Shown here: positions 1-7,004 of the stretch, piece by piece
Position numbering within the stretch: position 1 is the first letter of the stretch
Layout of the letters: each line of letters begins with the position of its first letter
Origin: Desulfobacterales bacterium
GTDB taxonomy: Bacteria > Desulfobacterota > DSM-4660 > Desulfatiglandales > JALVZP01
Length of the DNA: 10,175 nucleotides
NCBI GenBank assembly: GCA_027064285.1
Contig: JAMOPX010000160.1
Coordinates: 1-10,175, forward strand
Direction: 5' to 3'
Translations under genes and position numbers: made by a program
Notes under the pieces: generated by a model
The model's database searches: none
Seen by the model: the letters and a program-made list of their open reading frames with translations, nothing else
Told to the model about the DNA's origin: nothing

Positions 1-317
1 ATGGTATTGTTCATATAACAGGAGGAGGGTTTTTGGAAAATATTCCTCGAATACTTCCAAAAAGGTGTAAGGCAGTAATAAAAAAATCTGCCTGGGAGCC
101 TCATCCTATATTCAGATTTGTGCAAGAGATGGGAAAGATATCTGAGATAGAGATGATGAGGGTTTTTAACAATGGCATAGGTATGATATTAGTAGTTAAC
201 AAAAATGAAGTTGAAGAGATAATTGGGAGAGTTAAAGGAATGGGTGAAGATGCCTATCATATAGGCTGGATAGAAACAAGAGAGGAGGAAGAAGATCCTG
301 TTCAGTTTATTGAATAA
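1..317 (+). CDS. purM: Phosphoribosylformylglycinamidine cyclo-ligase (AIR synthase), C-terminal part
   Basis: This is the last ~105 residues of PurM, the cytoplasmic purine-biosynthesis enzyme that closes the imidazole ring of AIR using ATP. The frame is open through the left edge: the first whole codon is at base 3 and the translation begins GIVHITGGGFLENIPR, which matches the conserved HITGGG..EN.PR segment of the family. The TTG at 33 is therefore an internal codon, not a start. The rest also fits the PurM C-terminus, including PIFRFVQEMG, the FNNGIGM segment and GEDAYHIG near the end. The stop overlaps the next gene's proposed TTG start, which suggests a shared transcript and coupled translation. 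The gene is cut by the window, not broken. Confidence 0.95.
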   Translation, partial: GIVHITGGGFLENIPRILPKRCKAVIKKSAWEPHPIFRFVQEMGKISEIEMMRVFNNGIGMILVVNKNEVEEIIGRVKGMGEDAYHIGWIETREEEEDPVQFIE

Positions 318-831
318 GCCTAATATCCTGATAAGCGCGTGTTTGTTTGGAGAAAGATGTAGATATGATGGAAGAAGTTCTTTTAACAGATCTGTAGATC
401 TTTACAAAAATGCAATAAATCTTATTAGCTTCTGTCCAGAGCAGATGGGAGGTCTTCCTACACCAAGGCCAGCTTCTAATATATTTGGTGGAGATGGCAT
501 GGATGTGCTTTTGGGCAGGGCAAGGGTTATAAATGTAAAAGGAATTGATGTAACAGAAAATTTTAAAAAAGGTGCATATATGGCTTTGGAGCTGGCCCGC
601 GAATTTCAGGTATCAATAGCTATAATGAAAGATAAAAGCCCATCTTGCGGAATAAATACACCTTATTGTGAAACTGATTCTGGCAATGGTGTAGGTGTTA
701 CAGCAGCCCTGTTTAAACTGTATGGTATAAAGGTCATCGAACTGGGAAAGGATGAAATTTTATATTTCAGCATATCTTTTGTGAGACAATCTACTAAAAA
801 AGAGGGGGTAATAAATTATGCTGAAGATTGA
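310..831 (+). CDS. DUF523 / TudS-like iron-sulfur protein
   Basis: A 173-residue DUF523-family protein. Visible hallmarks are SACLFGERCRYDG (residues 9-21, Cys11 and Cys17), FCPEQMGGLPTPRP (41-54, Cys42) and KSPSCG (109-114, Cys113). These are the conserved cysteine sites of the family. Members characterised as TudS bind a [4Fe-4S] cluster and desulfurise thiouracil. Whether this one does so is inference, since other DUF523 proteins remain uncharacterised. The start is a TTG overlapping the purM stop by 8 bases. No well-placed ribosome binding site precedes it (GAGGAGG at 282-288 is about 21 bases away), so translation is probably coupled to purM. The NILISACLFG N-terminus leaves no good later start. 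The last ~25 residues, after GIKVIELGKDE, look less conserved. The 3' end overlaps the next gene by 14 bases. Confidence 0.85.
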   Translation: MNKPNILISACLFGERCRYDGRSSFNRSVDLYKNAINLISFCPEQMGGLPTPRPASNIFGGDGMDVLLGRARVINVKGIDVTENFKKGAYMALELAREFQVSIAIMKDKSPSCGINTPYCETDSGNGVGVTAALFKLYGIKVIELGKDEILYFSISFVRQSTKKEGVINYAED

Positions 832-1273
832 TGAGCTAAGCAAGATGGAGCTGTTTAGAGGTCTTCCCAAGGAAGAGATAGAGGAAATATCCAAGATATG
901 TGAGGTGTTAGAGTACAAAAAAGATGATATCATATTCCATGAAGGAGAAGATGCAGAAAGGATATTTGCGTTGCTGGATGGAGAAATAGAGCTTTATATT
1001 CAGCTTTCCACCAGGCCTGATAGAATTCCTCTTTCCATCATAAGTATGCCGTATGATACCTTTGGATGGACTGCATTGGTCCCTCCTCATTATTACACCG
1101 CTTCTTCTATGTGTAGGAAAGATACAAAGGTAGCTGCTATAAATAGAGTAGATCTTATAAACCTGATAGAAAAAGACCCTACTATTGGAATGAATGTCTA
1201 TAAAAAGATAGCATCAGTTATAAGTAAGAGGTTAAGAAATTGTCGTGCCTTGTTACTGAAGACTATTTATTAA
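818..1273 (+). CDS. Stand-alone cyclic-nucleotide-binding-domain protein
   Basis: A 151-residue protein with a single CRP-type cNMP-binding fold: an N-terminal helix ending in LFRGLPKEE (12-20), then the beta roll with IIFHEGEDAERIFALLDGEI (38-57), and a C-terminal helix from about 110. There is no helix-turn-helix DNA-binding domain, so it is not a CRP-like transcription factor as it stands. The phosphate-binding cassette region reads FGWTALVPPHYYTASS (82-97). The Glu and Arg that bind cAMP in CRP (FGE...R-S/T-A) are not evident, so ligand binding may differ or be absent. The ATG at 818 has a GAGGGGG ribosome binding site at 802-808, and it overlaps the upstream gene by 14 bases, which supports an operon. 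The specific role is unknown; it may be a ligand-sensing partner or adaptor protein. Confidence 0.85.
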   Translation: MLKIDELSKMELFRGLPKEEIEEISKICEVLEYKKDDIIFHEGEDAERIFALLDGEIELYIQLSTRPDRIPLSIISMPYDTFGWTALVPPHYYTASSMCRKDTKVAAINRVDLINLIEKDPTIGMNVYKKIASVISKRLRNCRALLLKTIY

Positions 1274-1311
1274 GATTCCGTAATAGTATTCCGCAAAATT
1301 TGATATGTTCC

Positions 1312-1357
1312 AATAAAGGGGTAAAAGGGGCATTTAATGCCCCCTTTACCCTTTATT
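1312..1357. terminator. Bidirectional rho-independent terminator
   Basis: A long, nearly perfect hairpin: the left arm AATAAAGGGGTAAAAGGGG pairs with the right arm CCCCCTTTACCCTTTATT, closing on GCAT/ATGC around a TTA loop, with one offset base in the stem. A- and T-rich flanks supply a U-tract on each strand. It sits between the convergent ends of the cNMP-binding protein gene (plus strand) and the YeiH-family gene (minus strand), so it probably ends both transcripts. Confidence 0.9.
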
Positions 1358-1359
1358 TG

Positions 1360-2499
1360 TTATCCTACCACCTTCAGGAACGGAGCAAGCACCTTTACTA
1401 GTATTAAACTTACAACTCCAACAGTAATTGCTGCCACAAGTCCTACCAGAAATGGCTTTACTCCGAGCTCTTTAAGTCTCTTTATATCTGTTCCCAGTCC
1501 TACGCCTGCCATAGCAAGAGCAAGAAAATGTCCTGCCCAGTGATTTATAAATTTACACAGACCATGCCAGGATTCAGGACTGCTGAACATCGCCTTCTTT
1601 ACTATTAAAAAGTCTCCCAAGGATCTTATCACTGCCATTCCCAGAAAGCCAATGATAAACATAGGAAAGAGCTTTACAATACTGATCTCCTTTTTTTCTG
1701 CCATCTGCCTTCTGGTATAAAAGTAAGCTCCAGCAGGAATCACAATTGCCATAAAGGTATTTCTCACGAGTTTGGTTACAATCGCTACATCCATTCCAGT
1801 AGGATGAACTCCTTTTGTGATCCAGAGCTGGTCATACATAAGTCCAGCACCAGCCACCTGTGCGGTTTCATGTATAGCTGTTCCCATAAATATACCGGCC
1901 TGGATATGAGTCATTCCAAGCACAAGATGGGTAAGGTACGGGTATGCGAACATCACTACAAGACCAAAAAGTGTTATAGTACCAACAGCATAAGCTATCT
2001 CTTCTTCTTTTGCATTTATAGATGGACCTATTGCGACAATAGCTGTAGCACCACATATTCCAGTACCAACTGCAATCAAAGTTCCAAGTCTCTCTGGTAG
2101 GTTCAACTTCAAAGCCACAGCGATTGTAAAAAGACAGCCAACGCAGATGCAGACGAATACTATACCAACAGCGAGCATTCCGATCTTAAGCACAGCAAAT
2201 ATGCTTAACCTGATTCCCACGAGAATTATCCCAAGCCTTAACATCTTTGCGAGGCAAAAACTAATTCCCGGGTACATCATTTCAGGAACTGAGATGGTAT
2301 TTCTTACTGCCAATCCTATGATAATAGCTATCATAATACTGCTTATAGGACTTTTTTTCAGATGTAGCAAAACACCTATAAGATCATGAATGTAAACAGC
2401 CAATGCAGTGATTACTGCTGCTAAGATAAAACCTGGGATCAGGCTTTTTACATCCTGAGTTCCAAATAGGAAATGTTTTAACTTGGATTCATTAGGCAT
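1360..2499 (-). CDS. yeiH: YeiH/UPF0324-family putative sulfate exporter
   Basis: A 379-residue polytopic inner-membrane protein of the YeiH (UPF0324, 'putative sulfate exporter') family, with roughly ten hydrophobic segments. Family signatures are GTGICGATAI (145-154), GTAIHETAQVAGAG (206-219), VTKLVRN (241-247) and a C-terminal AGVGLGTDIKRLKELG (331-346). The sulfate-export role is a family label with little direct proof; the true substrate could be another sulfur oxyanion or small acid. I place the start at the ATG at 2499, not the GTG six bases upstream: the AGGAGG ribosome binding site (2510-2505) includes the G of that GTG and lies 5 bases from the ATG. It is the last gene of a minus-strand operon, 32 bases after the sulfurtransferase gene, which fits a sulfur-related substrate. 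It ends at the strong shared terminator. Confidence 0.9.
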   Translation of the reverse strand: MPNESKLKHFLFGTQDVKSLIPGFILAAVITALAVYIHDLIGVLLHLKKSPISSIMIAIIIGLAVRNTISVPEMMYPGISFCLAKMLRLGIILVGIRLSIFAVLKIGMLAVGIVFVCICVGCLFTIAVALKLNLPERLGTLIAVGTGICGATAIVAIGPSINAKEEEIAYAVGTITLFGLVVMFAYPYLTHLVLGMTHIQAGIFMGTAIHETAQVAGAGLMYDQLWITKGVHPTGMDVAIVTKLVRNTFMAIVIPAGAYFYTRRQMAEKKEISIVKLFPMFIIGFLGMAVIRSLGDFLIVKKAMFSSPESWHGLCKFINHWAGHFLALAMAGVGLGTDIKRLKELGVKPFLVGLVAAITVGVVSLILVKVLAPFLKVVG

Positions 2500-2531
2500 A
2501 CTCACCTCCTTTTATTTATAATAATAAAAAA

Positions 2532-3503
2532 TTACTTGCATTTTTCACATACTACAGGATTTTCCTTATAATAGCTCCATTCAATCCATGAGCCATCATA
2601 GTTGTGAAGCTTGTTCACATCCCACCCCAGCATGTAAAGGACAAAAATGTTTGTTGTAGTCCTAACTCCTGACTGACAATAAAATATCTGATGTTTATTC
2701 CTATCCACACCATGTTTTTTAAGGACCTTCTCTACTTCACTTGCTGGTTTAAATGCTGTTGGCTTTTCACCTTTTTTTACAGGCATCTTGAGCTCCTTCC
2801 AACACCAAAGCCCAGTTACCCAAGGAATACGGCCTTTTCTGTATGCACCTCTCTTAAGCTTTTCTCCTGTCCACTCTTTTATTCCTCTTGTATCCCATAG
2901 TTGAACATCAGGATTGTCCTTTGCCCTCCAAATATCTTCCATATGGGCTGTCCAGCCAGGAAGTGGATCTTTTGCCACAAAATTTCCTACCTTTTTTGGC
3001 TTTCCTTTTTTAAAGTGATCCACGGGATATCCTGCTGCTTTCCATGCCTGAAATCCACCATCTAACACCTTGCAGTCTCTTTTTCCATACAAGAAAAATG
3101 CCCACCAAAGCCTTGTGGCATCATATTTGTGATCATAGATCACTACAATGGAGTCATTATCAATACCAAGTTTTCTGACAAATTTCTGAAAATCTATCCT
3201 GTTAAGTATCATGCCCTCAAATGGAAAAGGTTTATTTTCTGGTGGTTCATAATCAGGTCTCCACACCCTTATGGCCCCAGGTATATGACCACCCAAGTAT
3301 TGATCTATCCTTGCAACAGCAAGAACCACAAGTTTAGGTTCTTTTTTGTCCATAAGGGCCTTTAACTGCTGGGGCGTTATAATAACATTGTCCCTGACAT
3401 AGCCCTTGTATCCTGCAAGGGCTGTGCCTCTTACAAATAAAAAGAAACCACAAAATACAAATAATAATAAAAGCCTTTTGTTACTACTACTGTTACTCCT
3501 CAT
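2532..3503 (-). CDS. Exported tandem-domain rhodanese (thiosulfate sulfurtransferase family)
   Basis: A 323-residue sulfurtransferase. Residues 1-30 form a signal peptide: basic start, hydrophobic core LLLLFVFCGFFLFV, and an ALA cleavage site before Gly31, so the mature protein should be periplasmic. The N-terminal rhodanese domain (about 40-160) has GHIPGA at 72-77 but carries Asp124 in the loop YDHKYDATR where a catalytic Cys would sit, so it is the usual inactive structural half. The C-terminal domain (about 195-315) has the active loop CQSGVRTTT with catalytic Cys276. The family moves sulfane sulfur from thiosulfate or polysulfide to a thiophilic acceptor. An extra CEKC pair (Cys319, Cys322) lies at the very C-terminus and may be redox-active or bind metal. 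AAGGAGGTG lies a few bases before the ATG. It is the middle gene of the operon, 22 bases after the fusion oxidoreductase. Confidence 0.92.
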   Translation of the reverse strand: MRSNSSSNKRLLLLFVFCGFFLFVRGTALAGYKGYVRDNVIITPQQLKALMDKKEPKLVVLAVARIDQYLGGHIPGAIRVWRPDYEPPENKPFPFEGMILNRIDFQKFVRKLGIDNDSIVVIYDHKYDATRLWWAFFLYGKRDCKVLDGGFQAWKAAGYPVDHFKKGKPKKVGNFVAKDPLPGWTAHMEDIWRAKDNPDVQLWDTRGIKEWTGEKLKRGAYRKGRIPWVTGLWCWKELKMPVKKGEKPTAFKPASEVEKVLKKHGVDRNKHQIFYCQSGVRTTTNIFVLYMLGWDVNKLHNYDGSWIEWSYYKENPVVCEKCK

Positions 3504-3525
3504 AAAACACCTCCTTTTATTTTTT

Positions 3526-6036
3526 TTATTTTTTTATTTTTTGAAATCTTTTTTTCAATTTCCACCTATTAGTCCATTTTATCAATGGATTTGGCGGAGG
3601 CTTTAATCTAAGCTCTTTAAGGTTAGGGCTAAAAATAAGATCTAATACATGAAAGACAGGCTTTTTTACAAAAGCAAAAGTAAGCAAACACCCTGCACAA
3701 TATACAAGATAGTCATTTGTAGATTCATTAGCTCTCTTTTTTATTACTTCTATAATAAAGTCACGATTTGCATGAAATGCCATACCGCCAGCACCGCAAC
3801 ATCTCGTCTTTTTTCTCGAATAATCAAGTTCTTCTATATTATAATTTAATTTTTTTACTATATATCTTATACTTTCATGAAGATCTTCTTCATGCCTTGT
3901 AACACAAGAATCATGAATAGAGAAAACTATATCCTCCTTTGCCAAAGGCTCTGGTACTCCATGTTCTGCTATAATATGATAAACAGTAGTAAGCTCTAAT
4001 TCAGGAGCAAAGTCTTTAAATGTATGATAACAGTCGGGACATGCCAGAATTACTTTATTTGTTCCAAGTTCATAAATTGAATCTAAAGTATTCTTTAAGA
4101 TTTTTCTAAAATTTTCCATATCTCCCATAAGATGAGTAGGAGCTCCACAACAATTAAGTACAATACCTACATTGGAAATCTCTTTTCTAAGATAATTATA
4201 TGTTTTTAATACTAAATCAGGGGAATAACTAGGCAGAGCACAACCAGGGAAAAATACCCATTCACATTTTTTGGTTTCAATATCTGGAATATTCAATGTA
4301 AAATATTTAGATGTTCCCCACTTTTGATTGGATATAATAGATTTGTGCTTTGACAAAGGAGCAAGACTAAGATGAACTAACTTTTCTCTAACTTCCATAC
4401 AAAGTGTTCCTATATTCAAATTTTGAGGGCATACTGTCTCGCAAAGACTGCAAATATTACAAGTATAAGGTATTATTAACTCATCTTTTTTAAGAGATTG
4501 AAATTGAGCAACAAGCTCTTTTGGATTAAAACAATAGTTTTCTAAAAAACTACATACTTTAACACATCTTCTACATGTTGGTCTTTTACAATCACATTGA
4601 ATGCAACGTTCTGCTTCTTTAATAGCTGTTTCATGATCAAATTTAGGTTCTATCTCAATAAATCTTTTGACCTTCTTGACATCAATTGGCTTTGTTTTCC
4701 AAGGTCTGATTTCATATGGAGTATAATTTACCTTACCAAATCGAATATAAGTATCTATCGCAAAAGCTGCCTGACGCCCATGAGCCAAGGCACCTATCAC
4801 AGTGTCTGGTCCACTTACTACATCTCCACCTGCAAATATACCCGGCATGTTGGTCTCTAATGTGTTTGGATTTACATCAATAGTATTCCACTTAGTAGTT
4901 TTTATATGTGAATTCTTAATACTTTCTAAATCTGTAGTAAGTCCTATAGCAATTATTACTTGATCCACTGGGATCTCGAATTCAGAACTATCAATAGGAA
5001 TAGGATATCTTCTTCCGCTTTTATCATATGAACCAAGGTCTGTTTTTATACATCTTATTGCTTCTACTTTATCCTTTCCCAATATTTCTACAGGAGCAGT
5101 AAGGATTTCTATTTTTATTCCTTCCTCTTCAGCTTTTTTTATCCCTTCTTCATGGGCAGGCATCTCTGCCTTTGTCCTTCTGTAAAGAATCTTTACCTCT
5201 TCAGCTCCAAGTCTAAGTGCTGTACGTGCCACATCAATTGCTATACTGCCCCCTCCTATTACTGCTATATTCTTACCTATATTTATGCTTTGCTTGGTAT
5301 TTACTTTTTTTAGAAAATCTATTGAATAAAAGACTCCGTTTAAATTTTCACCTCTTATCCCTAATCTAAAACTCTTTTGGGTGCCAAGAGCGAGGAATAT
5401 AGCATTATAATTATTTTTTAATTCCTGAAGAGATATATCTTTCCCCAGTTTAGTATTTAACTTCACTTCTATTCCCATCTTGGGAATAAAAGAAAGCTCT
5501 TCTTCCACTATGTCCTTTGGAAGTCTAAAATCTGGTAAATATAGTCTAAGAGCACCTCCTAAGAAGGGCTCTGCCTCATATATTGTTATTTTATATCCTT
5601 TTTTTCTTAAATAATATGCTGCCATTAAACCAGCAGGACCTGATCCAACAATGGCTATTTTGGCATTTTTTTCCTCTTTGACACTCACATCCACAACATA
5701 TTTTTCAGCCTCTGTTATAAATCTTATAAGTGAAGATATAGCTATGGTTTTATCTATTTCTATCCTTTTGCAAACATTTTCACATAATCCTACACATACC
5801 CTTCCCAAGATCTTAGGAAAAGGCACAGTTTCAAGAACCATATTTAACGCCTCTTTAAATTTCCCTCTATGGATCAAAGAAATCATTCTACGGTTATCTA
5901 TATGAAGAGGACAAGCAGTTTGACAAGCTGGAGGTTCATTTGAAAGACATTTCTTTATTATTTCAGCTGAATAACCCAGATATTTATTAGTATCTTGCTG
6001 TTTTTGTTCCTTTTTTCTACTCATCTTAACTATCAT
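3526..6036 (-). CDS. GltD-like NAD(P)H/FAD oxidoreductase fused to Fe-S and HdrD-type CCG domains
   Basis: An 836-residue cytoplasmic fusion protein. Domains in order: an N-terminal GltD-type iron-sulfur domain (about 25-115; CQTACP at 38-43, CVGLCENVC at 81-89); an FAD-binding Rossmann motif GSGPAG (131-136); an NAD(P)-binding motif GGGSIA (261-266) followed by YRRTKAEMPA (285-294); the FAD-closing FAGGD segment (401-405); a cysteine-rich linker with CIQCDCKRPTCRRCVKVC (478-495); a ferredoxin-like CNICSLCETVCP (526-537); and two cysteine-rich CCG domains (FFPGCALP 595-602 with NCCGAP 628-633; HDSC 708-711 with RCCGAGG 745-751 and CAGC 780-783). CCG domains carry the noncubane [4Fe-4S] site for disulfide chemistry in HdrB/HdrD. 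This suggests electron transfer between NAD(P)H and a disulfide, persulfide or quinone-type partner; the substrate is unknown. The start is uncertain: GAGGGAG abuts the ATG at 6036, while Met5 (6024) is 12 bases from it. First gene of the operon. Confidence 0.9.
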   Translation of the reverse strand: MIVKMSRKKEQKQQDTNKYLGYSAEIIKKCLSNEPPACQTACPLHIDNRRMISLIHRGKFKEALNMVLETVPFPKILGRVCVGLCENVCKRIEIDKTIAISSLIRFITEAEKYVVDVSVKEEKNAKIAIVGSGPAGLMAAYYLRKKGYKITIYEAEPFLGGALRLYLPDFRLPKDIVEEELSFIPKMGIEVKLNTKLGKDISLQELKNNYNAIFLALGTQKSFRLGIRGENLNGVFYSIDFLKKVNTKQSINIGKNIAVIGGGSIAIDVARTALRLGAEEVKILYRRTKAEMPAHEEGIKKAEEEGIKIEILTAPVEILGKDKVEAIRCIKTDLGSYDKSGRRYPIPIDSSEFEIPVDQVIIAIGLTTDLESIKNSHIKTTKWNTIDVNPNTLETNMPGIFAGGDVVSGPDTVIGALAHGRQAAFAIDTYIRFGKVNYTPYEIRPWKTKPIDVKKVKRFIEIEPKFDHETAIKEAERCIQCDCKRPTCRRCVKVCSFLENYCFNPKELVAQFQSLKKDELIIPYTCNICSLCETVCPQNLNIGTLCMEVREKLVHLSLAPLSKHKSIISNQKWGTSKYFTLNIPDIETKKCEWVFFPGCALPSYSPDLVLKTYNYLRKEISNVGIVLNCCGAPTHLMGDMENFRKILKNTLDSIYELGTNKVILACPDCYHTFKDFAPELELTTVYHIIAEHGVPEPLAKEDIVFSIHDSCVTRHEEDLHESIRYIVKKLNYNIEELDYSRKKTRCCGAGGMAFHANRDFIIEVIKKRANESTNDYLVYCAGCLLTFAFVKKPVFHVLDLIFSPNLKELRLKPPPNPLIKWTNRWKLKKRFQKIKK

Positions 6037-6046
6037 CTCCCTCGGT

Positions 6047-6070
6047 ACTTATATACACACTTATATACAT
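6047..6070. repeat. 12-bp tandem repeat in the operon leader
   Basis: Two adjacent copies of ACTTATATACA(C/T), at 6047-6058 and 6059-6070, lie 11 to 34 bases before the start codon of the fusion oxidoreductase gene, inside the predicted 5' leader. Read as mRNA they give two GUAUAUAAGU units. They could be a regulator site or simple slippage. Confidence 0.6.
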
Positions 6071-6151
6071 CTATCCATACAAACTTTAAACCACTCCCTT
6101 TATAAAATATAAAGTTTTCCTTGATTTACTGTTTATAAAAAATTTTGCGAT

Positions 6152-6184
6152 ATTATATAACACAAATAAGGACATAAATGTCAA
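6152..6184 (-). promoter_or_regulatory. Sigma-70-like promoter of the sulfur-redox operon
   Basis: On the minus strand a perfect TTGACA (6184-6179) is followed after 18 bases by TTATAT (6160-6155); an overlapping TATAAT (6157-6152) lies slightly further on. Transcription would start near 6145, giving a leader of about 110 bases before the fusion oxidoreductase gene. The motif match is good but untested. Confidence 0.55.
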
Positions 6185-6267
6185 TAAAAAGATAAAACTA
6201 TTAGGTAGATAGGTATAACCTATTTACTGTACACAATCCCAGGATAAATAATATAAGGGGGAGATGG

Positions 6268-6313
6268 ATCTTTGTATACATCTTTGTATACAAAGAGTGT
6301 TTTTATAGTAGAT
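6268..6313. promoter_or_regulatory. GTATAC-centred palindromic operator-like cluster (copy A)
   Basis: Two direct copies of ATCTTTGTATAC (6268-6279, 6280-6291); the second lies in a perfect 14-bp palindrome CTTTGTATACAAAG (6282-6295). The following stretch GAGTGTTTTTATAGTAGATGA is shared with the copy near 8183-8215. Symmetrical TTGTATACAA sites resemble operators of some GntR-family regulators, but no such regulator is encoded here. It lies about 230 bases upstream of the fusion oxidoreductase start codon. Confidence 0.45.
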
Positions 6314-6336
6314 GAGAAGTGATGCTATTGTTTTGT

Positions 6337-6437
6337 CAATATTTAAAGTTAAATTTAAAATTTCTATAGAGTCTATAGAGAAAAAATTTTTCAATAGAGA
6401 GAAAGTCGAGTTAAAGCTGCAATAATAGAAACTTTCA
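6337..6437 (+). repeat. Dispersed repeat, copy 1 (partner at the right window edge)
   Basis: This stretch aligns on the same strand with about 10087-10175. Shared landmarks in order are AAAGTTAAATTT, GAGTCT, ATAGAGAA, AAAGTCGAGTTAA, TGCAA and AATA. Copy 1 is about 8 bases longer between the outer landmarks. No open frame is shared by both copies, so it looks like a non-coding mobile-element fragment or end sequence. The rest of 6037-7004 outside the listed features shows no gene that I can support. Confidence 0.55.
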
Positions 6438-6532
6438 AAGCTGACAGAGTACTACAATATATCTCTTTGAGAGAGTATTCATCTAAAGATAGATAAAAAT
6501 TTTTACTGATATTGTATAAAAAAAGATTATAG

Positions 6533-6905
6533 TTATCCGCATAATTCTATATAATACTTGGTGCCTTTTAAAAATTTTTCTATCCAGCTTTTGGCAAAAC
6601 TTATTTTTTTTTACATAGCTTATTCCATGCTTTTGATATAACTTTTTTCATTTCATCCAGATTTTTTATAAAAACTAAAGAAAGCATTCTTTTTATACTT
6701 TTCCAGATGTATTCAATAGGGTTTAGCTGTGATGAGTAAGGTGGAAGATAAACAAGGTAAATACCTAACTCGGCTGCTTTTTGTTGTACAAGTTTGCTTT
6801 TATGCGATAAAAATGTTGTCTATTATACCAATGTGAAGCTGTTTTTGCTTAATTAGTTGTGATTACAGATGAAAATCTTCCAAATTCCTTGCACATCTTT
6901 TGAGT
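6533..6905 (-). pseudogene. IS630-family transposase remnant (DDE C-terminal core)
   Basis: Reverse-strand translation gives GIIDNIFI, then HKSKLVQQKAAELG and LPPYSSQLNPIEYIWKSIKR, and later SFAKSWIEKFL. This is the C-terminal catalytic core of an IS630-family transposase. The DN Asp (codon 6820-6818) and the NPIE Glu (codon 6714-6712) are separated by 34 residues once the frameshift is removed, matching the family's DD34E spacing. It is broken: an extra base at 6805 shifts the frame between DNIFI and HKS; a run of nine A's (6612-6604, minus strand) puts a TAA in frame, where a tenth A would restore ISFAKSWIEKFL up to the stop at 6535-6533; and upstream codons degenerate into stops. The N-terminal half and the first catalytic Asp are not recognisable. 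No intact terminal repeats are seen. Confidence 0.8.
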
Positions 6906-6952
6906 TGATGGTACCTTTTTATAATCTATTTCTCTCTTTATGTTTTAGTTTT

Positions 6953-6986
6953 GGGTGGCCTTATTCATTGTAACTTCAGACCACCC
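6953..6986 (-). terminator. Weak terminator-like hairpin after the C39-like gene
   Basis: GGGTGG (6986-6981) and CCACCC (6958-6953) can form a 6-bp GC-rich stem with a 22-base loop, followed on the minus strand by AAAACTAAAAC instead of a U-run. It lies about 20 bases past the stop of the C39-like gene. The long loop and missing U-tract make it a weak candidate; it could instead be a remnant of the neighbouring IS element. Confidence 0.3.
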
Positions 6987-7004
6987 ATTATTTTATAGTA
7001 GGAA

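Noticed and set aside
33..317. A separate 94-residue gene starting at TTG 33
   Set aside because: The frame is open upstream to the window edge and encodes the conserved PurM segment HITGGGF, so the TTG is internal.
1804..2100. Plus-strand frame inside the YeiH-family gene
   Set aside because: It is antisense to a well-conserved membrane protein and has no ribosome binding site or recognisable product.
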